A DNA stretch of 40,719 nucleotides from Oligoflexia bacterium (GTDB lineage Bacteria; Bdellovibrionota; UBA1018): assembly GCA_903895855.1 (NCBI GenBank), contig CAITVN010000013.1, positions 1-40,719 of the forward strand, in the 5' to 3' direction. This document shows, piece by piece, positions 9,899-18,259 of the stretch; position 1 is the stretch's first letter; every line of letters starts with the position of its first letter. The notes under the pieces are model-generated. The model was not told the origin of the DNA, ran no database searches, and was given only the letters and a program-made list of their open reading frames with translations. The translations under genes and the position numbers were made by a program.

Positions 9899-9983
9899 TG
9901 ACAATCATTGTACCCGAAAATTCTTTCCAACATCACACGACAAAATTTTGCCACACGGCAGATAGTGCCGCGATCACTTTTCT

Positions 9984-10757
9984 CTACTGATGGCATTCAC
10001 GACAAGACTGCACGAGGTCGCCCGCTTTTTGCCGGGCTTCAGACAGCCCTTGTCTGGCGAGCGTAGAAATATCTAGAGCGTTGGTCTGAATATCGCCAAA
10101 AACCCTTTCTGAACCATGCACGGCATTGCGCTGCTTCAGCTCGGTTGCGACACGGGCAATTTCTAATCCGACCTTCTCTACCGCTTGAAGATCAACCAGA
10201 CCCACCGCTTCTACATCTTGAAAATAGGCAACAGCTGAAAGCATGCCATGCATATTCTTGCATGTGTAAGGAACCCGTCCTTCTGAATTACAGACCTGAT
10301 TAATCGCAGCCCAATTCATCGAGTTGATTTGGGTCCAGCTATGCCCACTAGTAGGCGCTATGTTTTCATGGCAATTCAAGCACCTTCGACTGATCTCGTT
10401 GGCCGCTGCGAATGCATTCAAATCTTCTTTTCGGGCCAGCGAGACAACGTCGGTGGCACTCTTACGAACATCGCGAAGCGCACTCATGTGGGTCGTCAAA
10501 TCGGACCGTAACAAAATCGCTTCGGTAACCTCTTTCATCTCGGTACCTATTGAACCCATCAGAGCAAAATTCACTTGCATGAGTTCTCGCTGGGATTCTA
10601 TTAGCTTCAATTCGCTTCGCAGTAAGCGCATCTGATGGCAAAGCTGCTGATCAGCAACCGGATCATCGCAACTGACCTCGGCAATTCGCCAATCAGCCCC
10701 AGCAACCGACAACGCGAGAACAGAACTCAATACTAAATTCCTTTTTAAGTTTCTCAT
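9984..10757 (-). CDS. periplasmic diheme c-type cytochrome, cytochrome c'-like duplication
   Basis: The product has 257 residues from an ATG preceded by AAGGAGGAG; a longer frame upstream lacks a ribosome site. A signal peptide covers residues 1 to about 20. Two heme c motifs are present: CLNCH at 126-130 and CRECH at 252-256, one residue from the end. Each follows roughly 90-120 residues of predicted helix, the layout of cytochrome c' and related four-helix-bundle cytochromes where heme attaches at the end of the last helix. A CKNMH at 166-170 looks like a near-motif but lacks the second Cys. It probably carries electrons or binds a small ligand in the periplasm. Its partner is not in the window. 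Confidence 0.7.
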   Translation of the reverse strand: MRNLKRNLVLSSVLALSVAGADWRIAEVSCDDPVADQQLCHQMRLLRSELKLIESQRELMQVNFALMGSIGTEMKEVTEAILLRSDLTTHMSALRDVRKSATDVVSLARKEDLNAFAAANEISRRCLNCHENIAPTSGHSWTQINSMNWAAINQVCNSEGRVPYTCKNMHGMLSAVAYFQDVEAVGLVDLQAVEKVGLEIARVATELKQRNAVHGSERVFGDIQTNALDISTLARQGLSEARQKAGDLVQSCRECHQ

Positions 10758-10925
10758 ACGAAACTCCTCCTTGTTATTATTTGTGGCCACCTTTCTCAGT
10801 AGCATGAAATGAGAAATGTTTCGACTGATTTCAAGACAACAGAAGCCAGAGCGTGACGACGCAACGAAAGAAGGCAAATTACCGACTCGTTATCAGAAAA
10901 TTTAGCTACTTTTTGTCTCGTTTAT

Positions 10926-12143
10926 TTAGCTTGCAATGGTATTTTGAAAAATTAAGAACTGAAACCCATCGCCATCGGGTGCGCCGCTCCAAAGTGCGTC
11001 GGGCCCACCGCGAGTGATCACAGTTAATGGCTTATTTTTTTGAGCAGCCAGTTCAAGAATCGCTTTTTCTTGATCACTGCCTTCAATTTTAAAAACTGAA
11101 CAGACCGAATAAACCAAGACTCCACCCGGCGCGAGGTAACGAAGGGCCTCTGCCACTACCTCAAGCTGCTTTTTTGAGAATCCCGCTGCTGAAGATTCGT
11201 TTCGATTCCAACGAATATCGGGATGCCGACCAATGATGCCGCTCGACGAACACGGAGCATCTACCCAAACACACGAGAAAAAATTATCGACCAGTTCGAC
11301 TTTCGCTTTTACCTGAACTAAATTTTGCCCCTTTTTTAAAGCGTTTTCTTTCAAAACTTGAAACCGAGAAGACTTCGAGTCTTCGTCGGTCGCGACAACC
11401 TGATAGCCCCGAGTCGCAAGCCCAAGAGATTTTCCGCCCGGAGCCGCACAAAAATCAAGCACCGGCGATGAAAGTTTGAGTCGTTTCAATTCGCTTGCAA
11501 CCAGAGACACCAGGCGCTGACTTGAGACGTCTTGAATGAACTCAGCGTCTGAAAGTCTTCGTTCACCTAAGGGCTCAGCTCCGCCCGATTGACTGCAAAC
11601 CCAGAGTTTCGGGCGGGTCAGAGAAAACTTTGAATAGTCGACGGCCCAAGATTCATTCCAATCTTTAACCCACGCTTTGAACATCCACTCGGGCACCGAA
11701 GCCCAAGCCGCTTTCGTTTGAAGATTCGATTTAGCCGGAAACTCCCAATTACGAAAAGCCTCTTTTTTTTCAACGATTTTTCTCAAAATCGCATTCGCAA
11801 ACTTCGAAGGAGGAACACCCTCTTCTTCTTTTAGCCAACCCACCGTTTCATTGACAACCATCTCAGACACCGTTCGATCGCTCTCGATGATCTGATAAGT
11901 GGCAAGCTCAAGGGCTTTTCTCAGTCTACCCGAAGGTTTCTTTTTCTCGGCTAATTGATCGATCCAATAATCTAATCGGGCCTTGTGCCTGAGCGTGCCA
12001 CTGACTACCTCTTGAAGCCAGCCAGCCTCTTTCGAATCGAGGCTCATTTGTGCAACATCGAGAACCTCATCTAAGGGTTTGCGGTCGCTCAAGACCTGCG
12101 AGAGACAACGAATGGCCGTACTTCTGAGTGAATGATTCATCAT
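10926..12143 (-). CDS. rsmB: 16S rRNA (cytosine(967)-C(5))-methyltransferase
   Basis: Methylates C967 of 16S rRNA. The 405 residues contain an N-terminal NusB-like RNA-binding domain (about 1-130) and a C-terminal SAM-dependent fold. The SAM loop is DFCAAPGGKSLGLA near 230-243. Motif IV has VDAPCSSSGIIGRHPDIRW with Cys298, and motif VI has YSVCSVFKIEGSDQE with the catalytic Cys348. Both Cys needed for the m5C reaction are therefore present. It lies 44 bases downstream of the sppA-like gene on the same strand. Two ATGs at the start differ by one codon. The family is clear; exact target base rests on the NusB domain. Confidence 0.9.
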   Translation of the reverse strand: MMNHSLRSTAIRCLSQVLSDRKPLDEVLDVAQMSLDSKEAGWLQEVVSGTLRHKARLDYWIDQLAEKKKPSGRLRKALELATYQIIESDRTVSEMVVNETVGWLKEEEGVPPSKFANAILRKIVEKKEAFRNWEFPAKSNLQTKAAWASVPEWMFKAWVKDWNESWAVDYSKFSLTRPKLWVCSQSGGAEPLGERRLSDAEFIQDVSSQRLVSLVASELKRLKLSSPVLDFCAAPGGKSLGLATRGYQVVATDEDSKSSRFQVLKENALKKGQNLVQVKAKVELVDNFFSCVWVDAPCSSSGIIGRHPDIRWNRNESSAAGFSKKQLEVVAEALRYLAPGGVLVYSVCSVFKIEGSDQEKAILELAAQKNKPLTVITRGGPDALWSGAPDGDGFQFLIFQNTIAS

Positions 12144-12187
12144 GGATGTGTTGGGTACAATCGAGCGAGCAATTGAGCAAGCGGCAT

Positions 12188-13240
12188 TTACCTAGCCCCT
12201 GGCCAAATCCAGTAAACTCCAGCCGGAAACGTGCCCAACATTGCTGAAGCGATCGAGCCTGACGAGACCGCGCCTGCCCCCGATTCGTTGTCATCAGCCC
12301 CTCCGCCTAGAAGTCGAACCAGCAAACCGCGAACTCCACCTAGCGAAGCTTCACTATCTAGGTCATCGTCGTCGTGACCTTTGCCCTCGTCGAGTAAAAA
12401 TTCAAGAAACTGAGAGCCACGTCTCTTCTTTTCTGGATAGATCACTTGAGGCTTGCCATCAATGCCGGCCATTTTGGCGGCGTCATTGATCGCGTCATTG
12501 AAGGTACCTAATTCATCAACCAACTTTGCGGTTTTCGCCTGAGCTCCTGAAAAGATTCGACCATCAGCCACCAAGTCAACTTCGGCCATCGACATTTTTC
12601 TACCCGTTGAAACAGCTGTTTTGAACTGCAGTAGCACATCATTCACCATTCCTTGAAGCAAATCGCGCTCTTCAGGAGCCATATCTCGGTACTCAGCGCC
12701 CGAATCTTTGAACTTTCCGGTCTTAATCGAAAATCGCTCAACCTTGGCCCATTCATAGAGCTTTTTCAAATTAGCAAACTCCATGATAACCCCAATCGAA
12801 CCCGTAATCGTTCCGGGATTGGCATAAACTTTCTTGGCCGCACACGCAATGTAGTAAGCCCCACTCGCTGCGACAGAACTCATCGACGCCACGATCGGCT
12901 TCTTTGACGCTTTGATCGCTTCATAAACTTCTTGCGAAGGAGAGACCGCACCCCCCGGTGAATTCAGTCTCACCACGATAGCTTTGACTTCGGGGTTTTC
13001 ATCGAGTTTTGCAAAGCGCTTGAGTAAGCGTTTTGAATCCATAATGGGGCCGTTGACCTCAATGACTCCCACTGCCCCTTTGCCATTAAAAATGGGAGCT
13101 GCGGCAGATTTTTGAGGTGACGAACCTTTTGAAAAGTAGAGGTACCCTGTCACTGAAAGAAACAAGATAAAGAAAACGAATGATAGGCCAAGGATAATGA
13201 CCAACGGATTTGAAAATCGATTTTGTTCTGTGCTTGCCAT
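12188..13240 (-). CDS. sppA: signal peptide peptidase SppA-like S49 serine protease
   Basis: Membrane-anchored protease of the short SppA type (350 residues, one catalytic domain, like B. subtilis SppA rather than the 67-kDa E. coli form). One transmembrane helix spans about 11-36. The fold begins with VGVIEVNGPI, then IVVRLNSPGGAVSPSQEVYEAI. The nucleophile loop SSVAASGAYYIA holds Ser126. The general-base Lys lies in SIKTGKFKDSG (about 172-182). A C-terminal tail from about 285 is rich in Asp/Gly and is not part of the core domain. It starts divergently from the CLC gene, with a 7-bp inverted repeat (GAGAACT, 13275-13281 and 13290-13296) between them. Confidence 0.88.
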   Translation of the reverse strand: MASTEQNRFSNPLVIILGLSFVFFILFLSVTGYLYFSKGSSPQKSAAAPIFNGKGAVGVIEVNGPIMDSKRLLKRFAKLDENPEVKAIVVRLNSPGGAVSPSQEVYEAIKASKKPIVASMSSVAASGAYYIACAAKKVYANPGTITGSIGVIMEFANLKKLYEWAKVERFSIKTGKFKDSGAEYRDMAPEERDLLQGMVNDVLLQFKTAVSTGRKMSMAEVDLVADGRIFSGAQAKTAKLVDELGTFNDAINDAAKMAGIDGKPQVIYPEKKRRGSQFLEFLLDEGKGHDDDDLDSEASLGGVRGLLVRLLGGGADDNESGAGAVSSGSIASAMLGTFPAGVYWIWPGAR

Positions 13241-13423
13241 AAGTCGTTCAATTTTCTCAGACTGTCAGGTAAAAGAGAACTCTTTTTACAGTTCTCACCC
13301 GACACTGACCAACAAAACAATACTGTACAAAAAAAGACAGGTATTAAGGTGCCGTTTTCTCAGGTGACAGAAACCGGCGCCGCTAGATACAGTGAATCAG
13401 TGATTCAGTTTAAACGGTTTTCA

Positions 13424-14704
13424 ATGCGACGCCAGATACAGTGGATAGGCTTCAGTCTCATCATTGGCGTACTTGCTGGCTCGGCGGCCGCCATTTTTTT
13501 GAATTCGCTCGAATGGGCTTCGCGATTTCGCGATTCACACCGACAGATCATTTGGGCCTTGCCACTCGCCGGATTAGCCATTGTCTGGGCCTTTCAGCGC
13601 TTCGGCCAATCAGTCAACCCCGGAATCAACCTGATCATCGACGAAATTCACGATCCAAAAAACGTGGTGCCACTCAAAATGGCACCGCTGATTTTAGCTG
13701 GCACATTGCTCACTCACTTATTTGGGGGCTCTGCGGGCCGTGAGGGCACTGCCGTTCAAATGAGCGCTTCTCTCGCTGATCAACTGTCTCGATTTTTTTC
13801 AATTGAAACGGTTGAACGAAAAATCTTGCTCGTGGCCGGAGCTGGGGCTGGGTTTGGTGCCGCTATTGGCACACCCTGGGCTGGCGTTGTCTTTGGAATG
13901 GAAGTCATTCACATCGGGCGACTCAAACCTTTTGCATGGATTGAGTGCTTCATTGCGTCGTTTACCGCGTATTATACGGCGGTTTTCTTAGGAGCACACC
14001 ACAGCGTATTTTCACTGGGTGGATTTGAAGTCGCTGAATTTTCGCGAGCAGGGGGTTCAACTGTGTTTGTGACGTTATTTTATGTTGCCCTGGCCGGAGC
14101 CCTCTTTGGTCTGACCGCAGCTTGTTTTATTCGCCTGACCCACTTGATCGAACGGCTACTTGGCCAAGCAGTTAAACCAGCTCTTTTGAGACCCTTCGTG
14201 GGAGGCCTTTTATTGGTATTTCTATTTTGGCTCGAAGGTTCGTATCGATTCATTGGTTTAGGAATTTCAGAAATTCAACGTGTGCTAAGTTCAGACAGCC
14301 AAGCTGTCACTTCCTTTTCAGTGCCGTTACTCAAAAGCGCGTTTACGGCTTTGACGGTCGGTTCAGGATTTAAAGGTGGTGAGTTTATTCCACTCGTTTT
14401 CATTGGCACCACACTCGGTGGCGCACTCAGTTTAGTACTACCCCTGACCCCACAGTTTTTAGGAGCGCTTGGATTTGCCGCAGTCTTCGCGGGCGCTGCG
14501 AACGTTCCCATCACCTGCACGATCATGGCCTGCGAGCTTTTCGGATTCACTCTACTGCCGTACGCTCTTGTCGCTTGTTTTTTCAGCTATTATTTTTCGG
14601 GCCACCCCGGAATTTACCGCTCGCAAAAATACTCTCAGAAAAAATTAGGCTTCTTGCGAGTCGCATTTTCTTGGTTAGGCGAATTGCCGAAGCGATTTTT
14701 TTAA
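13424..14704 (+). CDS. CLC-family fluoride/proton antiporter (CLC-F type)
   Basis: Inner-membrane exporter of the CLC superfamily with about 426 residues. The gating-glutamate loop reads GGSAGREGTAVQM, with Glu107 as the external Glu. A Thr after GREG, where chloride CLCs have Pro, is typical of the fluoride-exporting CLC-F branch. MAPLILAGTLLTHLFGG before it, and GSGFKGGEFIPLVFIGTTLG later, also match that branch, and the GSGIP chloride loop is absent. The ATG at 13424 gives the usual length. A GTG at 13349 or ATG at 13223 would also be in frame, but the latter overlaps the divergent sppA start. No crcB-type fluoride riboswitch sequence was found upstream. Function is inferred from motifs. 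Confidence 0.78.
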   Translation: MRRQIQWIGFSLIIGVLAGSAAAIFLNSLEWASRFRDSHRQIIWALPLAGLAIVWAFQRFGQSVNPGINLIIDEIHDPKNVVPLKMAPLILAGTLLTHLFGGSAGREGTAVQMSASLADQLSRFFSIETVERKILLVAGAGAGFGAAIGTPWAGVVFGMEVIHIGRLKPFAWIECFIASFTAYYTAVFLGAHHSVFSLGGFEVAEFSRAGGSTVFVTLFYVALAGALFGLTAACFIRLTHLIERLLGQAVKPALLRPFVGGLLLVFLFWLEGSYRFIGLGISEIQRVLSSDSQAVTSFSVPLLKSAFTALTVGSGFKGGEFIPLVFIGTTLGGALSLVLPLTPQFLGALGFAAVFAGAANVPITCTIMACELFGFTLLPYALVACFFSYYFSGHPGIYRSQKYSQKKLGFLRVAFSWLGELPKRFF

Positions 14705-14729
14705 AACCCGCTAACACTTATGAATCCCA

Positions 14730-15890
14730 TCACTGTTTAACTGCGTGATAATACCAAGTCACCGTTCCATCGCGAGAGGTCAACGAGTTGGTCCCACCGG
14801 CTAATGAAAAATTGGTGAATACTCCGCCATTGGAATCAAGTGACCCCCCTTGCTTGAAGCTAATGGTATCGTCACCGTTATCAACGAACGAAGAGACGTC
14901 TGTAGAGGTATTATAAGTGGGGCCTTGAAAGTTACTCTGCAACGCCGTGCTCGTGACATTTGCGCCGTTAGCGACCGAGGTTTCGGAATAGTAGGGGCCC
15001 GCAAAAACCGTGAGTGCCGTCGTTCCTGCCATCGGCACAATAACCTGCGCATTGGCTTTGGCATCATCGATTGCGGCAACACTCACATTACTATGTGACA
15101 GCAAATACCGTTTTGTGCTCACTGTGGCAGTACCCACATAAGGCAGCAGTGCCGGAATGTTCACACAAAGGCCACGCCCCGTGCTTCCTTTGCAGCCACC
15201 CATTCCTGACGAGGTGTTCGGAATCGAATTTGCCAAATTAGTGTTATCAACAATCACAGTGAGCGTTTGGTCAAGTGCCGTTGTCGCTTCAGCTGTCGAA
15301 GAAGGCGAAGGACTAGGCGACGGCGCCGCACTCGGATCGCCAACAACTAGAGGTGACGCTAGCAAAATGATTTTTGTTCCGCAGCCCCAACTAATCTCGG
15401 TGAATCCAGCCGCCGCTTTCGCAGCAACCGAGGTGTCGGGACTCGCAGCCACGACACCATTGGTTCCCACAGGATCAGTGTAGAAATAGGTAGGAGTAGC
15501 CCCCGCACCAAAAAAACCTTTGAGCCAAACTGAAATGGTGTTTGCGCCCGTTTTTGTGTCAGCACAAGTAGCCAAAGTCAACATATCGTAACTACCCACA
15601 GCAACCGATACTCCCTTTGCTTTGGCTGAAATGGCATCTAACGCATCTTGCGAAGTCAAATCAACGAGACACTGCGATTCGTCGGTCGAGGCGCAGGTGT
15701 AAAGTACCTGGTCATTCGTAGCTGTTGGTTGATGCCCCATCGCATCTGAAGTGAATCCCGAATTTTTTGACATCGTGATTTTCATGATCGGAAACTTAAA
15801 TCCGGTTGGAGTAAAGCTCACTTCACCCGTTGCCGCCCAAGCGACCGATGATAGTAAAACTGCCAATGTTGCAAGAATAAGTAGTTTCAT
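14730..15890 (-). CDS. secreted protein of unknown function with Ser/Pro linker
   Basis: No family recognised. The 386-residue product has a clear signal peptide (MKLLILATLAVLLSSVAWA, cleaved before ATGEV). Its first half has Cys pairs (YTCASTDESQC, LATCAD, WGCGTK). A low-complexity linker SAAPSPSPSPSS follows near residue 190, and the second half is Thr/Ser/Asn-rich, beta-like sequence with one more Cys pair (GGCKGSTGRGLC). It probably sits in the periplasm or outside the cell. It follows the 53-aa lipoprotein gene by 15 bases with AGAGG before the ATG, so the two are one operon. It converges with the CLC gene, 25 bases apart. Confidence 0.7.
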   Translation of the reverse strand: MKLLILATLAVLLSSVAWAATGEVSFTPTGFKFPIMKITMSKNSGFTSDAMGHQPTATNDQVLYTCASTDESQCLVDLTSQDALDAISAKAKGVSVAVGSYDMLTLATCADTKTGANTISVWLKGFFGAGATPTYFYTDPVGTNGVVAASPDTSVAAKAAAGFTEISWGCGTKIILLASPLVVGDPSAAPSPSPSPSSTAEATTALDQTLTVIVDNTNLANSIPNTSSGMGGCKGSTGRGLCVNIPALLPYVGTATVSTKRYLLSHSNVSVAAIDDAKANAQVIVPMAGTTALTVFAGPYYSETSVANGANVTSTALQSNFQGPTYNTSTDVSSFVDNGDDTISFKQGGSLDSNGGVFTNFSLAGGTNSLTSRDGTVTWYYHAVKQ

Positions 15891-15905
15891 CAGGATAGCC
15901 TCTTT

Positions 15906-16067
15906 CTAATTGCCCACTTTAAGATTTAAAGAAACGGTGCCGGTCGTTGGGCTCGCTGCTGTCGCAGCCGTATCTGATTTGCCACACGACATCACTGCGA
16001 ACGAGGCCACTGCTAAAGCCAGAGAAAGTACAATAAACGCGAATGCTACGTTTTCTCTTCTTTTCAT
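15906..16067 (-). CDS. small lipoprotein, 53 aa
   Basis: A short gene with a strong ribosome site (AGGAG, 6 bases before the ATG). The protein starts MKRRENVAFA, continues with a hydrophobic stretch, and has the lipobox AVMSC with Cys28, so the mature lipopeptide would be only about 26 residues. That part reads CGKSDTAATAASPTTGTVSL and ends in KVGN. The TGTVSLNLKV end resembles the start of the neighbouring 386-aa mature protein (TGEVSFTPTGFKF), so it may be a short paralogue or partner. Function unknown. The 206 bases upstream (16068-16273) hold the promoter region, with no other gene seen. Confidence 0.7.
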   Translation of the reverse strand: MKRRENVAFAFIVLSLALAVASFAVMSCGKSDTAATAASPTTGTVSLNLKVGN

Positions 16068-16273
16068 TTCGCTCTCCTATTGGTTAGCGCTGCTGTGCTA
16101 ATAGTTTTACATAGTTTGTAAATATTTTATCTAATGATTGAACCCTAGCGGGCCAGACGCAAGCGATAATTTCTTGACAAAAGCGGCATCCAGTTACCGA
16201 AAGTACCTCCGCAGCGGCGGCACCGACAGAAATTGATGTCTCTCCAATCGCTTAACAATACAGAATAATCAAA

Positions 16274-17704
16274 CTACACCGCACGCCTTTTATTTAAAGT
16301 CTTCAGCGCCCAACCACAAACCGACAAAAACAAACAGGCGCTACCCACTCTTAACGCAACATCGGGTAAACCTAACTTTGGCCACACAAAGTCGGTTGAA
16401 ATGACAATCAATCCACCCAAAAAAGTCGTCATCACAAAAATGTCTACGCTCTCAAGCTTCGCGGCAACGGCATCAGAGGCTTCAGTGGCTTTCCAGTGAT
16501 CGAAACGAATGAGAAGCAAGAGGCCAGGAATCGCAAGAAATACCGAAAAAACAAAAAACTGCACCCACCCCAAACTCTTGGCAATTTCACCTGCTGGGGC
16601 GATCAAGATAACCCGTGTGAATGCGGTTAAACTTGAAAGTAGCGCATACTGAGTGCCCGTAAATTTCTTGCTGCAAATACTCATCATGAAACCCACAATG
16701 GCTGCCGTGCCCATGCCCATCAAAAAATTATCGGCAACGATCACACCAATCATCGCTGCGTGATTTTTACCCAGCACCGCAAGCAAAATAAAAAGTGCTC
16801 CACCCAAAGCCTGGGCGACCCCAAAAACCCAGAGTGAATATTTGACTCCGAGTTTTACCATCATGGCTCCGCCAGCCAAGGTTCCAACGATTGTAGCAAT
16901 CAAACCTGCCACTTTTGAGACCGCAGCAATTTCAATTTTCTCAAACCCAAGACTCATCAAAAACACCGTAGTGAGAGCGGTCGCCATCAGAGTCGGAAGT
17001 TTGTACAACATCACAAACCCCATGACTTCCATCGCTCCGTCACGCTTAAAAAATTCAGCAAAGGGTAGAATGACTCGATTTCTGAAACTCTCGTGCCGCT
17101 TAATCGGTACGTTCGGTTCTTCAATGAACACCAAAGTCAGCATTCCCACACCCATCAGTGCGGCCATCGAAAGGTAGACAGTTTTCCAGGGCATGGTGGT
17201 TGAAAGAGCGAGTGCGCCAGCACCCGAAACGAGCATGGCTAATCGGTAGCCCATTAAATAAACACTGGCACCGGGCCCGATCTCGTCTTTTTCGAGCAAC
17301 TCAGTTCGCAAAGCATCGGTGACGATGTCTTGACTCGCGCTAAAAAAAGAGATCAGCACCGCACCTAGAATAAATTGCGGCAATGAGGTTGTCGGGTCAG
17401 AAAATGCGACCAGGGCCAACGAGAACATGAGCCCAATCTGAGTGATGATTCCCCAGCCTCGTCGCCGACCCAAAAACGGCGGCACCAAAGTATCAATCAA
17501 AGGAGCCCACAAAAATTTGAGGGCATAGGGCAGACCAATTAACGAGAATCGCCCAATCGTTGCGAGATCAACCTTGGCATCTTTCATCCAAGCTTGAATG
17601 GTGCTGCCCCCAGCGGTGAGCACGAGAGGCAAGCCCGATGAAAAACCCAAAAATAAGACGGTAGCAATTCTGCGGTGACTAAAAACCTTCAAGAGATCTT
17701 TCAT
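16274..17704 (-). CDS. ampG: AmpG-like muropeptide permease (MFS)
   Basis: Inner-membrane major-facilitator permease taking anhydro-muropeptides into the cytoplasm for peptidoglycan recycling. The 476 residues (E. coli AmpG 491) span about 12 or more membrane helices. Diagnostic family sequence is strong near the N-terminus: LFLGFSSGLPLVLTAG, STIQAWMKDAKVDLATIGRF, GLPYALKFLWAPLID and PPFLGRRRGWG. SASQDIVTDALRTELL follows in the central loops. The start codon is preceded by a GGGGG stretch. Neighbours give no further recycling genes. If the organism is a bacterial predator, this could also serve uptake of prey wall fragments, but that is speculation. Confidence 0.9.
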   Translation of the reverse strand: MKDLLKVFSHRRIATVLFLGFSSGLPLVLTAGGSTIQAWMKDAKVDLATIGRFSLIGLPYALKFLWAPLIDTLVPPFLGRRRGWGIITQIGLMFSLALVAFSDPTTSLPQFILGAVLISFFSASQDIVTDALRTELLEKDEIGPGASVYLMGYRLAMLVSGAGALALSTTMPWKTVYLSMAALMGVGMLTLVFIEEPNVPIKRHESFRNRVILPFAEFFKRDGAMEVMGFVMLYKLPTLMATALTTVFLMSLGFEKIEIAAVSKVAGLIATIVGTLAGGAMMVKLGVKYSLWVFGVAQALGGALFILLAVLGKNHAAMIGVIVADNFLMGMGTAAIVGFMMSICSKKFTGTQYALLSSLTAFTRVILIAPAGEIAKSLGWVQFFVFSVFLAIPGLLLLIRFDHWKATEASDAVAAKLESVDIFVMTTFLGGLIVISTDFVWPKLGLPDVALRVGSACLFLSVCGWALKTLNKRRAV

Positions 17705-17925
17705 GAGGAACCCCCAGGTCCCCAGGGTAGCAGCCTCAAATCAATCAAAACAAGGCGAATTTATTAACTATTCTCGAATTTTTCACAAAAGAGCGGCACA
17801 TCACCTTTGGCTTTGACTCGTAGCGTCAAATAGGCTATTACGAGGCACATCGTTGAACTTTGGCCTAGTTTTCGAAAAATTGATTTTACCGAAAATACCC
17901 AGGCAAATAAAGAGGGAGTCTATTT

Positions 17926-18099
17926 ATGCTGTCATTCATTCACATCAAAAACCGACGCTGGCTATTCTTGGTTGCGCTCTATTTCATCACGCTTTCTATC
18001 GGCATGGTTCGATACACCAATGTATTTCAGGCCGTCGAAATGACTGAAACCGACTCGACTCACGAACTGAGCACGCAAGCTGCGTCTTCAATTAATTAG
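17926..18099 (+). CDS. small single-pass membrane protein, 57 aa
   Basis: An ATG preceded by AGAGGGAG at a good distance opens a 57-codon gene. The peptide starts MLSFIHIKNRRW, has one hydrophobic helix at about 12-27 (LFLVALYFITLSIGM), then a polar Thr/Ser/Glu-rich tail. The RR-W before the helix suggests the N-terminus stays in the cytoplasm. No family is recognised. A hairpin (GTAG-ca-GGGTG with CACCC-cc-CTAC, 18103-18132) follows the stop, but lacks a T run. The 221 bases before it, to ampG, show no other gene. Confidence 0.55.
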   Translation: MLSFIHIKNRRWLFLVALYFITLSIGMVRYTNVFQAVEMTETDSTHELSTQAASSIN

Positions 18100-18200
18100 G
18101 TAGTAGCAGGGTGTTTTCAATCACCCCCCTACGGTTCACTGTCAAATAATTAAACATCCACTATTTATAGTAAGTATTTTTGCTTGCATGAACTCAATGA

Positions 18201-18223
18201 GTGATAAAAAATCACATTTTTTT
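18201..18223 (+). terminator. short hairpin with T run
   Basis: GTGAT and ATCAC pair across AAAAA and are followed by A and seven T. The stem is only 5 bp, but the T run is strong. It sits between the 57-aa gene and the lipoprotein gene, so it could end the first transcript or act as an attenuator for the second. Confidence 0.4.
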
Positions 18224-18259
18224 GCGACTGGTTCGGCGTGCTGCTAAATTGGGCCGCAT

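Noticed and set aside
13241..13423. Possible fluoride (crcB) riboswitch ahead of the CLC-F gene
   Set aside because: The conserved GATGG and TGATGACTCC-like pieces of that motif are not present in the gap.
17853..18047. 64-aa plus-strand frame
   Set aside because: Another frame in the same place (17926-18099) has a strong ribosome site and a membrane helix.
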